DNA of 44,591 nt. Source: Alphaproteobacteria bacterium. GTDB lineage: Bacteria; Pseudomonadota; Alphaproteobacteria; UBA7879; UBA5542. The stretch spans positions 1-44,591 of the forward strand of contig JBAWWO010000011.1 of NCBI GenBank assembly GCA_037146715.1, written 5' to 3'. A program made the translations under genes and the position numbers. Below, piece by piece: positions 1 to 9,900 of the stretch. How positions within the stretch are numbered: position 1 is the first letter of the stretch; each line of letters begins with the position of its first letter. Under the pieces are notes generated by a model, which was given only the letters and a program-made list of their open reading frames with translations, made no database searches and was not told the DNA's origin.

Positions 1-3000
1 TTGAACCCCCGTCTGCACGGTGCTTGATATAAAATTACGAGTCAGAACCGGAAGATCCTTGATAGAACTATTTAAGGAGGGAGATATTCCTTGCATAACC
101 CCAGCTGTCCCTGCCGCAATGATCATGTTTTGGATAGAATCAGTGGTGGTTAGTCCTTTGACTGTGGACTCTAAATCACCACCCGTTTGTAAGAAACTCA
201 CTGCTGCTTGAGAGGCTGCATATCCCATGGCCCCATAAGCCATAGCCGCCCCTATACTACTAGCTCCTGCACCACCCGTTGCAACAGTGACCGCAATAGC
301 CACCATAAGAGCTCCTTCTTTTCCTAAGCCATTAGAATGACTACTCGTTTCTATCCAAGAGCTGAGCACTCGGATTTTCTCTTCTGGAGGTAATCCTGTA
401 ATGCGGGTATTGAGATCACTCCATTCCACATTGGTAAATTGAGGTCGTTGATAGATAGATTCCCATTTGTCTACATCCAACACAGTAGGACGTTCTCCTT
501 CTTGACCACTTTTTGTCGTGGTAGATTGAGTCCCAAACGCCCCACTTTGGCTAGACCTAGTGAATCTTTTCATTTCCCCCACAATGGAGGCAAGGCGCAT
601 TCCTTCTTTCGTACTATCTGTTACTTTATGGGTTTTGATGGTGGTTCCGTTTATATCAGCAGTTACCGTATTGAAACGAATATTTTGAGATTCTAGGTTA
701 GTTTGAGGAATCTCAGGAATCTCCGTATAACTACTTTGTTCCGCACCCCCAAAAGCCGTATCAGTGAACGAGTTGAGTGTGTGCCTTTTTTTATAAACCT
801 GTGCCCCTGTTTGAAGACGTCCCCCTTCAAAAACCAGATCTCCTGATGGAGCGCGAACGATTCCTTCCAAATCAATGAGCTGACTCACAAGTTCTAGGTT
901 CTCTGAAAAACTTTGAAGTTCTGGCGTGCTCATGACATGGTGATAAAAGGCTTCTTCCGTCGCCCCTGCAGAAAACATCCCCTCAACCACCTTACAAGTT
1001 TTTTTATGACAATATTCCCGGGCTTTATAGGCCTGTTTGATCACATACTCAGCAACAATTTTTGAACTGCCCAAAGTGATGTATTTAGAGCCCTGGTTTT
1101 CAAAAATCTTGACTGTAATGAACCCTTTTTTTGACCCTAAAACTAAAGATTGTACATACGTGGGAACGATGATGTCTTGACCATCTTCATTCACTCTCTT
1201 TTCTTCTAGATCAAGGGTTTGCAGAAGGACCTTCCATCCGTGAAGATTGATATCTCCTCCTACAAGAGTTGCTCCTGTCAGAGTAATGTCTGAATCTTCC
1301 GCATCTAATTCAACAATTCCTTCGGGATCTGAACCAAAAATAGCGGGATACCCTGATTCAGTCGTCACATGATGTTCAGTTCTAGTCTCCATTCTCGTAG
1401 AATTAGACCAAAATCCTCCATTCGCTTTTCCTTCTGTACTTTTTGTTTGTTCATGAATCTCATGGAAGTGGGTCGTAGAGGCGATTCCTTTCCTGGCCCT
1501 TACTTTGAACTTATGTTCTCCTATATTCACTCCGTCCAAGGTAACAGCCCCATCCGTATCAATAATGTACTGACCTTCCCCCTTCTGCACATCACCCTGG
1601 GCAATGTTTGCCCCATCGGGACGGCCTAAGGCTGGGTTAATGGTTCCCTTTTTTAAATGAAGAACAGGCACTAAAACTTTTTTGCCCTCTATAATCCTGG
1701 GTACGAAATACAGCCCCTCTTCCACCTGATCTGGTCTAATCACAAGAACGTTTTTGTAATAGAGGTCTGAATGGGGATCTTCATTCAGAGTATTTTCTTG
1801 GGGTAAGTGAGCAAATGCCCTTCTTTGAAGTGCATCTGGCTCCTTAGCCAAAGCAGACCTATAAGCCGATTTTGTGGCATCAAAGGTAGTCTTCATAGAG
1901 GGCACATACCCTGTGTTAAGTTGCTTTTGTAAAATATGAATCATCGCTTGAGAAATCTCATCGGGATGCAAAAGCATTTTGTAGGACTCTAGATCAGGAA
2001 TTTTTTCTTCCCCCTCAATAATCACGACAGGAATCTTTTGACTCTTGTCCCTTAAAAACTTTGTCTTCAAAACATAGAGGGCATCTTCTGGGGCAATCTC
2101 ATAAATCTGTTGATTATGAGCCTCTGTTAAATTAGGAAGAACCTCTACAAAATCTGGAAGTTGTTTTATTTCCGGCATTTTTATGTTGCGTTGATCCCCC
2201 GCAACTAAAGACTCTTTAGGTTCTAGAGTAATATTCGCTGCATGGATGCCCCCTGAAAGCACTGCCTCATCCACTCCCCTAGCTTCCATTTTCCCGGCAC
2301 TACTCATGGCTGCAACATGGACTCCCCCACGAGAAGCCTGCTCAGGGTAATCTAATCTCCAGGGGGTATACGTCTTCGTCTTTCCCGTTTTAATGCCACA
2401 AATCCGATTAGTAGAAACGGAAACATCAGTCCCTGTTTTTGTAACAGTGCGCACATAGGTTTCCACATAGTTTTGGTTAACAGCTTTACTAGGAAGAAGG
2501 GCTGACACTTTTCCATCTGGGCCACTGAATGTATCCAAAAATTCTGTCTTTTGAGCGTCCGGCATTCCCTCGATTAAAATACCGTCGTGCCCATGCAGAA
2601 AACTAGCCGCATTCAAGGCATACAGAACGTCTTTGAGCTGAAGTTTTCCTTTTAAAATATTAAAATGAGAGGGGTCAGAGTTAGCAAAATCAATCTGCCA
2701 ATAGCGATGCGCTACAATGCTGGTATCAATGATTCCCAGCGTGTTGAGGAAATAAGGGACTCTCCATTCAAAATCATCGGGTTGATCTTCTATGGTTAGT
2801 GTTCCCGCAAAGTTTAAGAACAAGTTCACTCGTTCCATACTCATCCCCTTAAGAACCTGAACAAGCCCCAGTGTACTTAAAAATTTACCCCCAGAGACAC
2901 CATCCACATGAAGTTGCCCCCCAACATTGATATAGCAATTGGGTTGGGGTTTGAAAAAGTGATGTGTCCAGTCAAACTTATCTCTCCTAACACCACCATC

Positions 3001-5580
3001 CTCTAAAATTTCTGTTTCTTCATCTTCAATGCCCCAACCTGTTCGTATATAGGGAGATCTTAAAAATATATCTCCTTGAGATTTCAAACCGCCATAATTA
3101 ATAATATGTTCTGTAGCCCCTAAATAAATTTCCGGACCTTCAATCATCGATTTGATGACTCCTTCTTGGTTTGTAAAATCAAATCCTAAATCTCTGAACA
3201 AAGAAGTTAAATAAGGATTATTTTTTACATTTTTTATGTACGAAAAAGGAAAAAAATTCTCTCTTGATGGATCGACCTGAGTAAAATCTCCCTCATTTGT
3301 AATCCTGATCGCATCTATCTGGATTTTTCTCTTCGTCTTTAAAACATTGTTATTGGAAAAATGCTGAATTTCCAAAAATAACTCGTAGGGAATTCCCTCT
3401 ATAACACTATCATTTAAAATTAAATTTTTATCATCCCTAAAAATCAGAGAGTCACAATTCAAAGTAATCCACGGATCGCGATATCCTAATATGGATGAAA
3501 CATATACACCTGAACTTGTAACTGGTCTGTTAACAAACTCTAAAACAGGAGCGAAAAAAGTTCCCTTCAAATAAGAAGGAACCATGTTCTTTCCTAGAAA
3601 CATGATTTTCTCTTGAGATTCGATCCACCCTCCTGAATTCGCTCCGAACAAAGAAACACCAGCTTTTTGTAACGTATTAAAGTCAAGAAACTTTAGGGCA
3701 CTTTTGGATTTAATTACCCCTCTTTCGTTATTTAGAAAGATAGAACCCTCAGTCAATAGAATATTTTCAGAGGTTATTTTACCATCCATATTGAAAATAT
3801 TGGAGATTTGGCGTAGATCCAAAGACCCTATTGTAGCAATATTACCTGAGGCGTTATCTAGCTGAGAACCAGAAAGAGTCGCTATGACAGAAGCAGTGAT
3901 AATGCCTCGAACATTATTAATGTTGCCTTTGGCCTTTAACGCTACATCCTGCCCCATTATGAAAGCCTGATCGCTATTAAAGATATTGCCTTGCTCACTT
4001 GTGAGATGAGTTTGAGTTTTTCCTGTAATACGAGCTCTATCATGATTCAAAATACGCCCCTGAACCGTCAAATCAACCATTCCAACAGGGCTTTCTATCC
4101 GAGAAAAATCTCCATTTATAATCTCTCCGTTACTAATAATCCGAACTAACTCAGTACCCCTAATAAAAGAACCATTCAAATTCATAAGCGATCCCAACAA
4201 TTTATCTTGAGTACCGCCTGAAGTTTCTTCTGTCTTACTGTCTTCAGCGCTATCTTGTTTAGAATCTTTTTGCTCTTTCTTCTTATGTAAGCGTTCAGCG
4301 TGCGTTTTACCGAAAACATTTACGTTGGAATCTTTATTGACAAGAATGGGTGTAGCCTCTTCTTTCCCCACTTTAATAACAACCTCACGCCCCTCAAAAA
4401 TAGAGAAGGATTCATTCGAAATCCCATTCGCCTGAAGGTCTAACGCGTTTTCTGCTTTGATTGTCGAATTTGTGTTGTATATCTTTTCTGCTGTAACAGA
4501 AATTTCTTGTCCTCTTATAAAAGATCCTTCTATATTGCGTAGGGTTCTAACCTCTAACTCAAGATCTCCTTTACTTCGGATTCTTCCCTGCCTATTCTCA
4601 AACATAGCCAGGGGGCCTAGAATAAATAGATCGGCTTCAGAATAAATCTCTCCTCCCTCATTCTTGAAAGACTGATTTCCTAAGAAATTTATAAATAAAC
4701 TCTCCGCAGACCTTAAAGTTGATCTTAAATTTCTAAAATGCTCTATGCTAAGCGTGACTGTTTTTTCTCCCCGCAAAACACTTCCATTCTTTGCATAATA
4801 GGCTTTGCCTTTAAAAGAAAATGGATCTTTCACATAAAAATATGACTGATTCATAAGAAAGTTTAGGGAATCTACCGAAACACTTGTAGAAAAGATATTG
4901 CTTGAATCTAATTTCAAAGTTTTTTCAGCTTTAATACTCAACTTTGAGGAAATGATTTCACTCTTATGAGCAAGAGTAACAGAAGGCGCCTCTAAAGTAC
5001 TTTGAAAGGTTTTAATCAATCCTCGTGACAAGGTAATCTCTAAAGGGCTTTCTAGTGTAAGATTTCTTCCTTTAAAAAGCCCGCCATTAAAAATTTCCCC
5101 TTGGATTGTGATAATTTTAGCAAACTGCCCGAACATAAATGAATCTAAATTCTCGTAAGAACGGCTCTGAAAAAAAACATTAGCAACAGAGTTAACAAAA
5201 TTCGTCCTTAAAATCCCTGGTACAGTAAAAGAAACATCCCTTGTTGTTTCTAAAGAGAAAATTTCCACATTACCCAAATCATCTAAGAAAAAATCTAAAT
5301 TGAACCCCTGATATTGGCTTACATATCTTTGCTTTCCTTCTTGTTCAAAAAGAATGTTTAGGTCTGATACTAAAAGCGTCTTGCGTCTACAATCATCAAG
5401 ATTGTAAATTTCTAAGCTCAGACTGTTCGCTCCTCTATTTTTCTGAATCTCTATAGAGATGTGACTGCCAGAGGGATCAAAAGAAGGATTTTTGAAAAAC
5501 TCCTCCGAAACAGAACCCAACGCTAGGTTGCTCCATAAAAGAATAGGAATAAACATAAACCGAAAAACAAATCTACTCAT
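1..5580 (-). CDS. Giant haemagglutinin/CdiA-like exoprotein, C-terminus cut by window edge
   Basis: An open frame of 1860 codons starts at ATG 5580 and stays free of stops to position 1, so the true 3' end lies outside the window. A good ribosome site (AGGGAG, about 7 bases upstream) supports this start. Residues 1-22 form a signal peptide ending LALG. Residues of about 290-410 and 460-640 contain imperfect repeats of about 20 residues of the type N..G.I.S...L.L, typical of the right-handed beta-helix of filamentous haemagglutinins; a charged linker (K/E/D/S/T-rich) lies near 425-455. The last ~125 residues (glycine/alanine-rich GGAGASSIGAAMAYGAMGYA, then TTTDSIQNMIIAAGTAG) resemble the DUF637 region that precedes toxic tips in CdiA/FhaB proteins. 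By family it would be secreted by an outer-membrane TpsB partner, but none is seen here and I do not clearly recognise an N-terminal TPS domain. The role (adhesin or contact-dependent toxin) depends on the missing C-terminus. Confidence 0.8.
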   Translation of the reverse strand, partial: MSRFVFRFMFIPILLWSNLALGSVSEEFFKNPSFDPSGSHISIEIQKNRGANSLSLEIYNLDDCRRKTLLVSDLNILFEQEGKQRYVSQYQGFNLDFFLDDLGNVEIFSLETTRDVSFTVPGILRTNFVNSVANVFFQSRSYENLDSFMFGQFAKIITIQGEIFNGGLFKGRNLTLESPLEITLSRGLIKTFQSTLEAPSVTLAHKSEIISSKLSIKAEKTLKLDSSNIFSTSVSVDSLNFLMNQSYFYVKDPFSFKGKAYYAKNGSVLRGEKTVTLSIEHFRNLRSTLRSAESLFINFLGNQSFKNEGGEIYSEADLFILGPLAMFENRQGRIRSKGDLELEVRTLRNIEGSFIRGQEISVTAEKIYNTNSTIKAENALDLQANGISNESFSIFEGREVVIKVGKEEATPILVNKDSNVNVFGKTHAERLHKKKEQKDSKQDSAEDSKTEETSGGTQDKLLGSLMNLNGSFIRGTELVRIISNGEIINGDFSRIESPVGMVDLTVQGRILNHDRARITGKTQTHLTSEQGNIFNSDQAFIMGQDVALKAKGNINNVRGIITASVIATLSGSQLDNASGNIATIGSLDLRQISNIFNMDGKITSENILLTEGSIFLNNERGVIKSKSALKFLDFNTLQKAGVSLFGANSGGWIESQEKIMFLGKNMVPSYLKGTFFAPVLEFVNRPVTSSGVYVSSILGYRDPWITLNCDSLIFRDDKNLILNDSVIEGIPYELFLEIQHFSNNNVLKTKRKIQIDAIRITNEGDFTQVDPSRENFFPFSYIKNVKNNPYLTSLFRDLGFDFTNQEGVIKSMIEGPEIYLGATEHIINYGGLKSQGDIFLRSPYIRTGWGIEDEETEILEDGGVRRDKFDWTHHFFKPQPNCYINVGGQLHVDGVSGGKFLSTLGLVQVLKGMSMERVNLFLNFAGTLTIEDQPDDFEWRVPYFLNTLGIIDTSIVAHRYWQIDFANSDPSHFNILKGKLQLKDVLYALNAASFLHGHDGILIEGMPDAQKTEFLDTFSGPDGKVSALLPSKAVNQNYVETYVRTVTKTGTDVSVSTNRICGIKTGKTKTYTPWRLDYPEQASRGGVHVAAMSSAGKMEARGVDEAVLSGGIHAANITLEPKESLVAGDQRNIKMPEIKQLPDFVEVLPNLTEAHNQQIYEIAPEDALYVLKTKFLRDKSQKIPVVIIEGEEKIPDLESYKMLLHPDEISQAMIHILQKQLNTGYVPSMKTTFDATKSAYRSALAKEPDALQRRAFAHLPQENTLNEDPHSDLYYKNVLVIRPDQVEEGLYFVPRIIEGKKVLVPVLHLKKGTINPALGRPDGANIAQGDVQKGEGQYIIDTDGAVTLDGVNIGEHKFKVRARKGIASTTHFHEIHEQTKSTEGKANGGFWSNSTRMETRTEHHVTTESGYPAIFGSDPEGIVELDAEDSDITLTGATLVGGDINLHGWKVLLQTLDLEEKRVNEDGQDIIVPTYVQSLVLGSKKGFITVKIFENQGSKYITLGSSKIVAEYVIKQAYKAREYCHKKTCKVVEGMFSAGATEEAFYHHVMSTPELQSFSENLELVSQLIDLEGIVRAPSGDLVFEGGRLQTGAQVYKKRHTLNSFTDTAFGGAEQSSYTEIPEIPQTNLESQNIRFNTVTADINGTTIKTHKVTDSTKEGMRLASIVGEMKRFTRSSQSGAFGTQSTTTKSGQEGERPTVLDVDKWESIYQRPQFTNVEWSDLNTRITGLPPEEKIRVLSSWIETSSHSNGLGKEGALMVAIAVTVATGGAGASSIGAAMAYGAMGYAASQAAVSFLQTGGDLESTVKGLTTTDSIQNMIIAAGTAGVMQGISPSLNSSIKDLPVLTRNFISSTVQTGVQ

Positions 5581-5634
5581 ACACAATCTCCCTAGAAATC
5601 AAACTTAATTTATTTTTGTATCTTTTTGTTCGTC

Positions 5635-5680
5635 AAAAGAAGGAAGAGCTCTTCAAATTATTGATTAAAGCTCTTCCTTC
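5635..5680 (-). terminator. Hairpin terminator candidate after the small secreted protein gene
   Basis: Perfect 12-bp arms (GAAGGAAGAGCT at 5639-5650 and AGCTCTTCCTTC at 5669-5680) are followed on the minus strand by TTTT. It would end transcripts coming from 6334-5707 before the exoprotein gene. The T-run is short, so it may be leaky. The remaining bases of 5581-5706 hold only the exoprotein leader. Confidence 0.55.
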
Positions 5681-5706
5681 AGCTTAAGTGCTTTTTCCAT
5701 CAACCG

Positions 5707-5913
5707 TTATTTAAACAATCTAGCAATGAAATTGGATGGCTTTTTCTTTCCACCACCCCCACCAGTAGATTGTGCTGCAGGAGCGGCTTGCGGCTCAGCA
5801 GGAGGAGCAACAGGATTTCTCACCCACTTAATTTCATCAATCGGAATAACAATATCTCCTTCGACACCTTTAGCCTCCCAAGTTTCCTGTGTAGAAGAAA
5901 GATTATAGTCCAC
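5707..5913 (-). CDS. C-terminal part of a split small secreted protein
   Basis: This 68-codon frame begins at a GTG that overlaps the end of the upstream frame by 11 bases. It has no separate ribosome site and no signal peptide. Its start VDYNLSSTQETWEAKG reads as a direct continuation of the upstream protein if one G of the G5 tract (minus strand, 5913-5917) is removed. The C-terminus is a Pro/Ala-rich linker, a run of glycines and a basic tail (GGGGGKKKPSNFIARLFK). No family is recognised. I infer that it is the tail of a roughly 208-residue protein now out of frame; a translationally coupled second gene is the alternative. Confidence 0.45.
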   Translation of the reverse strand: MDYNLSSTQETWEAKGVEGDIVIPIDEIKWVRNPVAPPAEPQAAPAAQSTGGGGGKKKPSNFIARLFK

Positions 5914-6334
5914 CCCCTCTTATATAGAACGATTCAATCACACGCTTGGAAACCTTCTGATCATCATCACGTACCCACCTTTCCTCAGTTTCTTTCTTAT
6001 AATTCTTAACAAATGGTAATGGGTAATTACCAACAAACTCATTCCCTAAATATTTCTTCTGTTTAAACCTGCATACTACCATTCCATCTTCTTCGTATTC
6101 ATCAAAAGGTTTGTCGGCAACCTCCAGTTTTTCAATCGCTTCTACAAGAGATCTATCACTAGAATCTCCAAGTTGAGGAACTTCTACAGAAGAGATCTCA
6201 AATGGATGTGCTGTCAGCTCATTTCCAGGGTTCTCTCTATATTCTAAGGCCGTAGCCAATCCATCGTTAGCCATCACTGCCAAAAAAATAGGCGTTCCAA
6301 GCAAAATTTTAGTGATTTTAGTTTGCATTTTCAT
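5903..6334 (-). CDS. Small secreted protein of unknown function, probably frameshifted at its 3' end
   Basis: The 143-residue product starts with a clear signal peptide (MKMQTKITKILLGTPIFLAV, cleavage near ATA). It is preceded by GAGG 8 bases upstream of ATG 6334. The mature part is acidic, with one cysteine, and I recognise no domain. The frame ends in RGGGL directly after a G5 tract; deleting one G joins it to the next frame (5913-5707) as IRGVDYNLSS. It sits upstream of the giant exoprotein on the same strand, separated from it by a hairpin terminator. Export to the periplasm or outside is likely; function is unknown. Confidence 0.6.
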   Translation of the reverse strand: MKMQTKITKILLGTPIFLAVMANDGLATALEYRENPGNELTAHPFEISSVEVPQLGDSSDRSLVEAIEKLEVADKPFDEYEEDGMVVCRFKQKKYLGNEFVGNYPLPFVKNYKKETEERWVRDDDQKVSKRVIESFYIRGGGL

Positions 6335-6685
6335 TTTATTTACCTCATTTCTTTAATGTTTAGACTTAAAAACCATTTTCCCTAAAAAATCAACAGATTT
6401 TCCAATAGGAAAGATATTAACTATAAGACAGTCCTTTTTATCCTTTTTATTAAAAACTTTTTCTAGTAGAAAAATCTTTTGTTTTGCTCCTTTTTGAAAG
6501 CCGTACGAAAGTAAAAATTGGAATGGTTTTTTATTTAAACCTTCCTAAATCAGATCTACTCTACGTTTTTCAAAACAGAAATAAGCTGGGTGAGTTTTCC
6601 CTAACAAAATCCCCCTTAAAAAAAGGACTTTTTTGACAAAGATTCTCCTTGAACAGAAATGTGAAGATCTCCTAGATTGCTTAGT

Positions 6686-6772
6686 GTGTGGCTAGGTTCA
6701 TTACCGAAAACGCTAGGTATCCCCATCTGTCGCGCATGCCACACTCTTTATTTTGTTAGGGGGAGACAGATG
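6686..6772. repeat. Interleaved short inverted and direct repeats
   Basis: GTGTGGC (6686-6692) pairs with GCCACAC (6738-6744). CCATCTGTC (6723-6731) pairs with GACAGATGG (6764-6772), so the two stems interleave. GCTAGGT is repeated at 6691-6697 and 6712-6718. The base composition is richer in GC than the flanks. This could be a protein-binding site, a remnant of a mobile element or a structured RNA. Confidence 0.4.
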
Positions 6773-6872
6773 GCAATAATATGTATCGACCTTCTTCAGG
6801 GTCTATTACACCCCCCTCACTCCATTGATGTTTTTCATTTTTTTGGCCAAGACCTTTTTATTCACTACTCTT

Positions 6873-6919
6873 GTTCTACAGTTCATCCTGGAATGGTAGT
6901 CCAGGATGAACTATAGAAC
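6873..6919. repeat. Long near-perfect hairpin downstream of traA
   Basis: Two 20-base arms (6873-6892 and 6900-6919) match at 19 of 20 positions around a 7-base loop. The core arm is AGTTCATCCTGGA. It lies about 70 bases past the traA stop codon, on the side where traA transcription ends, but has no T-run on either strand. It could be a terminator-like or RNA-stabilising hairpin, or a protein-binding palindrome. Confidence 0.55.
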
Positions 6920-6985
6920 AATATGGTTAGGAAAAATAATTATTTTTTGGACTATTTTGATGCAGAAATCAATAATTTGACCAAT

Positions 6986-9900
6986 CTAGATATCCATTCC
7001 ACCATTCATACTTCTACCAATCTGACTCTGTCTTTGCTCATTAGTTTTCTGAGTTTCTTGCGTCTTCATTTCTTTTTCTTGTTTTAGATAAGCATCCCTG
7101 GAGATTCTAAATTCCTTTAGGGATTCATGAACGTAGGACCCAAGGTCTTTGGAAGAAGGAGGTGTTCCTTTATCTAGGATGTGCGTTGATATCTTGTCCA
7201 TTTCTTGATGAACACAGTATTTAGACACCATGTCAATCAAGGTCCTGTTGTTCCCTGTGGGATTGTGCCCTGCTTCTAAAAGTTTTTCCTCATGTTCCTT
7301 ACAGTGTCCCTGATAGTTTTTGGCTGCAAGGACAGAGGCTTCTTTGAACGCCTTCAATTGATGAGACGTTGGAACTTGCCCCACCTTTGCTTCAAACATT
7401 ACCGCTTGTCGAGATAAGAAATGAAGTTGGAGAGGATCTGTAATGCCTTCTTTTTTAAATTGCGTTTCATAGTGATTAATACGATCTGGAACGGCCCCAA
7501 ACTTTTCTAAGGCCTTTTCCTGCACATGTTGAAGTGTGGCTGGAGAAACTATTGAGGATTTTTCTCGTTCTGCTCCATACAAACGGGATTCAATAGCCGC
7601 AATGTATTTGGCTTCAATCTTCACTTTCATCCAAGAGGAAGAAGGATCTTTATCTAAAAGGGTTTGTTCTATGGATGGTACCCGCCGAACATAGTGTTGA
7701 TTTTGAGCAAATAATACCACTTCGTCTGAGAGTGATTTAGGTGGATTTTCCACACTTATAGAATCTTTCGCGGCTATTGCAGTAATTTCCTTAATTTCTG
7801 CTTTATATTTGGTCCATGCTGACCCTAACTTTTCTTTATAAATGTCAGAAACTTTACGTTCATAATCAGCCTCTAAATCCTTTAGAGAAACAACTCTCTG
7901 ATCTTTTGAAGGATTTTGTTCAACCAAGTCCTTCTGTGTTTCATGCCGCCCTTGAATTGCATCCCGATCCCTAAAAGATTTAACTTTTTCGGGATGGAAT
8001 TGTTTAAAGGCTTCAAAGACTGCTTCTTTCCCTTTTTGAATAAGAACATCATTAAAATCTCTCCCCTCTTCTTTTGGATAAATTGTGTTCACACTATATC
8101 CCTTTTCTTGCAAAATATGTTGGGTTTTTTCGAGTGTTTGATGAGTAATTGAGTTGACTTCGTCGTGGTCCGCACAAATGATGACGTCCTTGATGTCTCC
8201 CTCGTAATTCTTGAGGTTAGAGATCCCAAGACCTGCAAGAATCGTTCCTTGAAGTCCAGACTCCTTGAGACTCAGAGCTGTTTCCAGTCCTTCTGCTAAA
8301 TAAACAGGCCCCTCCCCCTTTTGAACCTCCACAAAGGATCCTTTTAGAAGCCCTTGGCTGCGTTTAACAATAGAGAGATCTGCCTTTTGCCCAGTCTCAT
8401 CTAAGTAAATTGTTTGATACCCTGTGATGTCTCCTGCCTTGTTCCTCATAAAAGATACAAGAGCTGGCAATTCTGTTTTTGTTTCACTGTTATAGATCTT
8501 GTTGATGAACCGAACATCACCAGGCAGAGGACCCTGAATAGATCGATGATCTTGTAGGTATTTTTCTCCAAGAGTCCCTGTCACAGACTGGGTCTTCTCA
8601 TAAAAAGATTGGGCTTTCTTTACCTTTTCAATATCTTTCAGGTTTCCTGCCATTATTTCTCTGTCTGAGACTGAAGAATCAATAGGTTGAGAAAGCTCTT
8701 GTGGCTTGCTCGTGAGGGAATCAGATCCATATCCTAAATAAGAAGCTGCATAAGCTAGAGAATCTTTAAACTCTCCACCCCGCTCTCTCTGAATCAAGGC
8801 AAACAGGTTTCCGCCCTCAGAGGTTTTAAAGTCATACCATAGACCTGTTTCCGTATTCACAAAGGTCTTGCCATTCGAAGTCTTAAAACAAAGCTCCGTA
8901 CGGGTAGAATACTGAGAATCAGGCTTCCCCAGAAGATGAAGGGCAAAGCTCTTCACATTTTTCTTAAGATCTCCTTCAATTCTATCTAAATCGTAAGAAT
9001 TTGTCTTTTGAGGGGTATATGAAGGAGTCTGCTCATTCTCTAAACTAGATTCACCAACATGTTTGTCTTCCTTCAGTTTTTCTTTTTCCCACCGCTTCAA
9101 AGCATCCTGTGAACTTACATGCCCTTCAAAAGCTGTTGACTGAGCAGGGAGATTATAGAAAGAAGCATTAGGGACTCTATCTGTAAAATGCTGAATACCA
9201 CTACGGACTCTATCCCCAACGGCATAAGCGAGCCGTTGAATGGCAGATTCTTGTGTTTTTCTTTCTCTTTCAATTTCTCTCGCTGTATGGAATTCTAAGG
9301 TCGTAATCCGATGATCGCTGCGACTCATTTGAGTAATGAGCTTGTGAGTATCTTTTGTTTCATCTTGAGAAACGTATAAACGAACGTCCTGAGTCTGCCG
9401 CGTAAGAGAAACATAGCTCAGATTCTGATTCATCAAAGGACTATGAAGAACATACGCTTCATCTACCGTCTTCCCCTGCCCTTTATAGACCGTTCCAGCA
9501 TACCCAAGTCTTAATCCTCCATATGTCCTTGGATCAAACCTAAAGGTCTGTCCTCGATCTGTTTCAACCACAAACTCTTGAGGAGAAGCTTTAATGAGGT
9601 TTCCAAACTCTCCGTTCGTTAAACCGAGATGCTTATCTCTTTCTGTAAATTGGACCCGATCCCCAACGGCAAAAAGAACTTCCCCTCGCGTTGTCTCACA
9701 GAGATATTCTTTAGAGTCTACTTTTCCTGCGGCTTGCATAACTCGTCGAATAGCCTGATTGAGAATATCAACCTCAAGGTTACTATGGGCTAAAATTAAC
9801 CGTGACTTGGTCTTATCTTCCATAACAGACGCTGTATAAGCCTCTACTAGCTGGGATAAGGATTCTGGCTTGCTGTTAGCCCAATAAATACGTCCCTGGG

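Larger units (their letters stand above)
6335..6985. other. 650-base non-coding stretch between traA and the small secreted protein
   Basis: No convincing gene is present: the only frame of note (6677-6916, plus) has no ribosome site and runs through two inverted repeats. The stretch holds a structured segment at 6686-6772 and a long hairpin at 6873-6919, listed separately. The part next to 6334 is very AT-rich and probably carries the promoter of the small secreted protein gene, but I could not single out one convincing -35/-10 pair. Confidence 0.5.

Noticed and set aside
1..1629. Short frames on both strands within the exoprotein gene
   Set aside because: They are shadows; the minus-strand frame is continuous from 5580 to the window edge.
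6677..6916. A 79-codon frame on the plus strand in the traA downstream gap
   Set aside because: It runs through the inverted repeats, has no ribosome site and no recognisable protein features.
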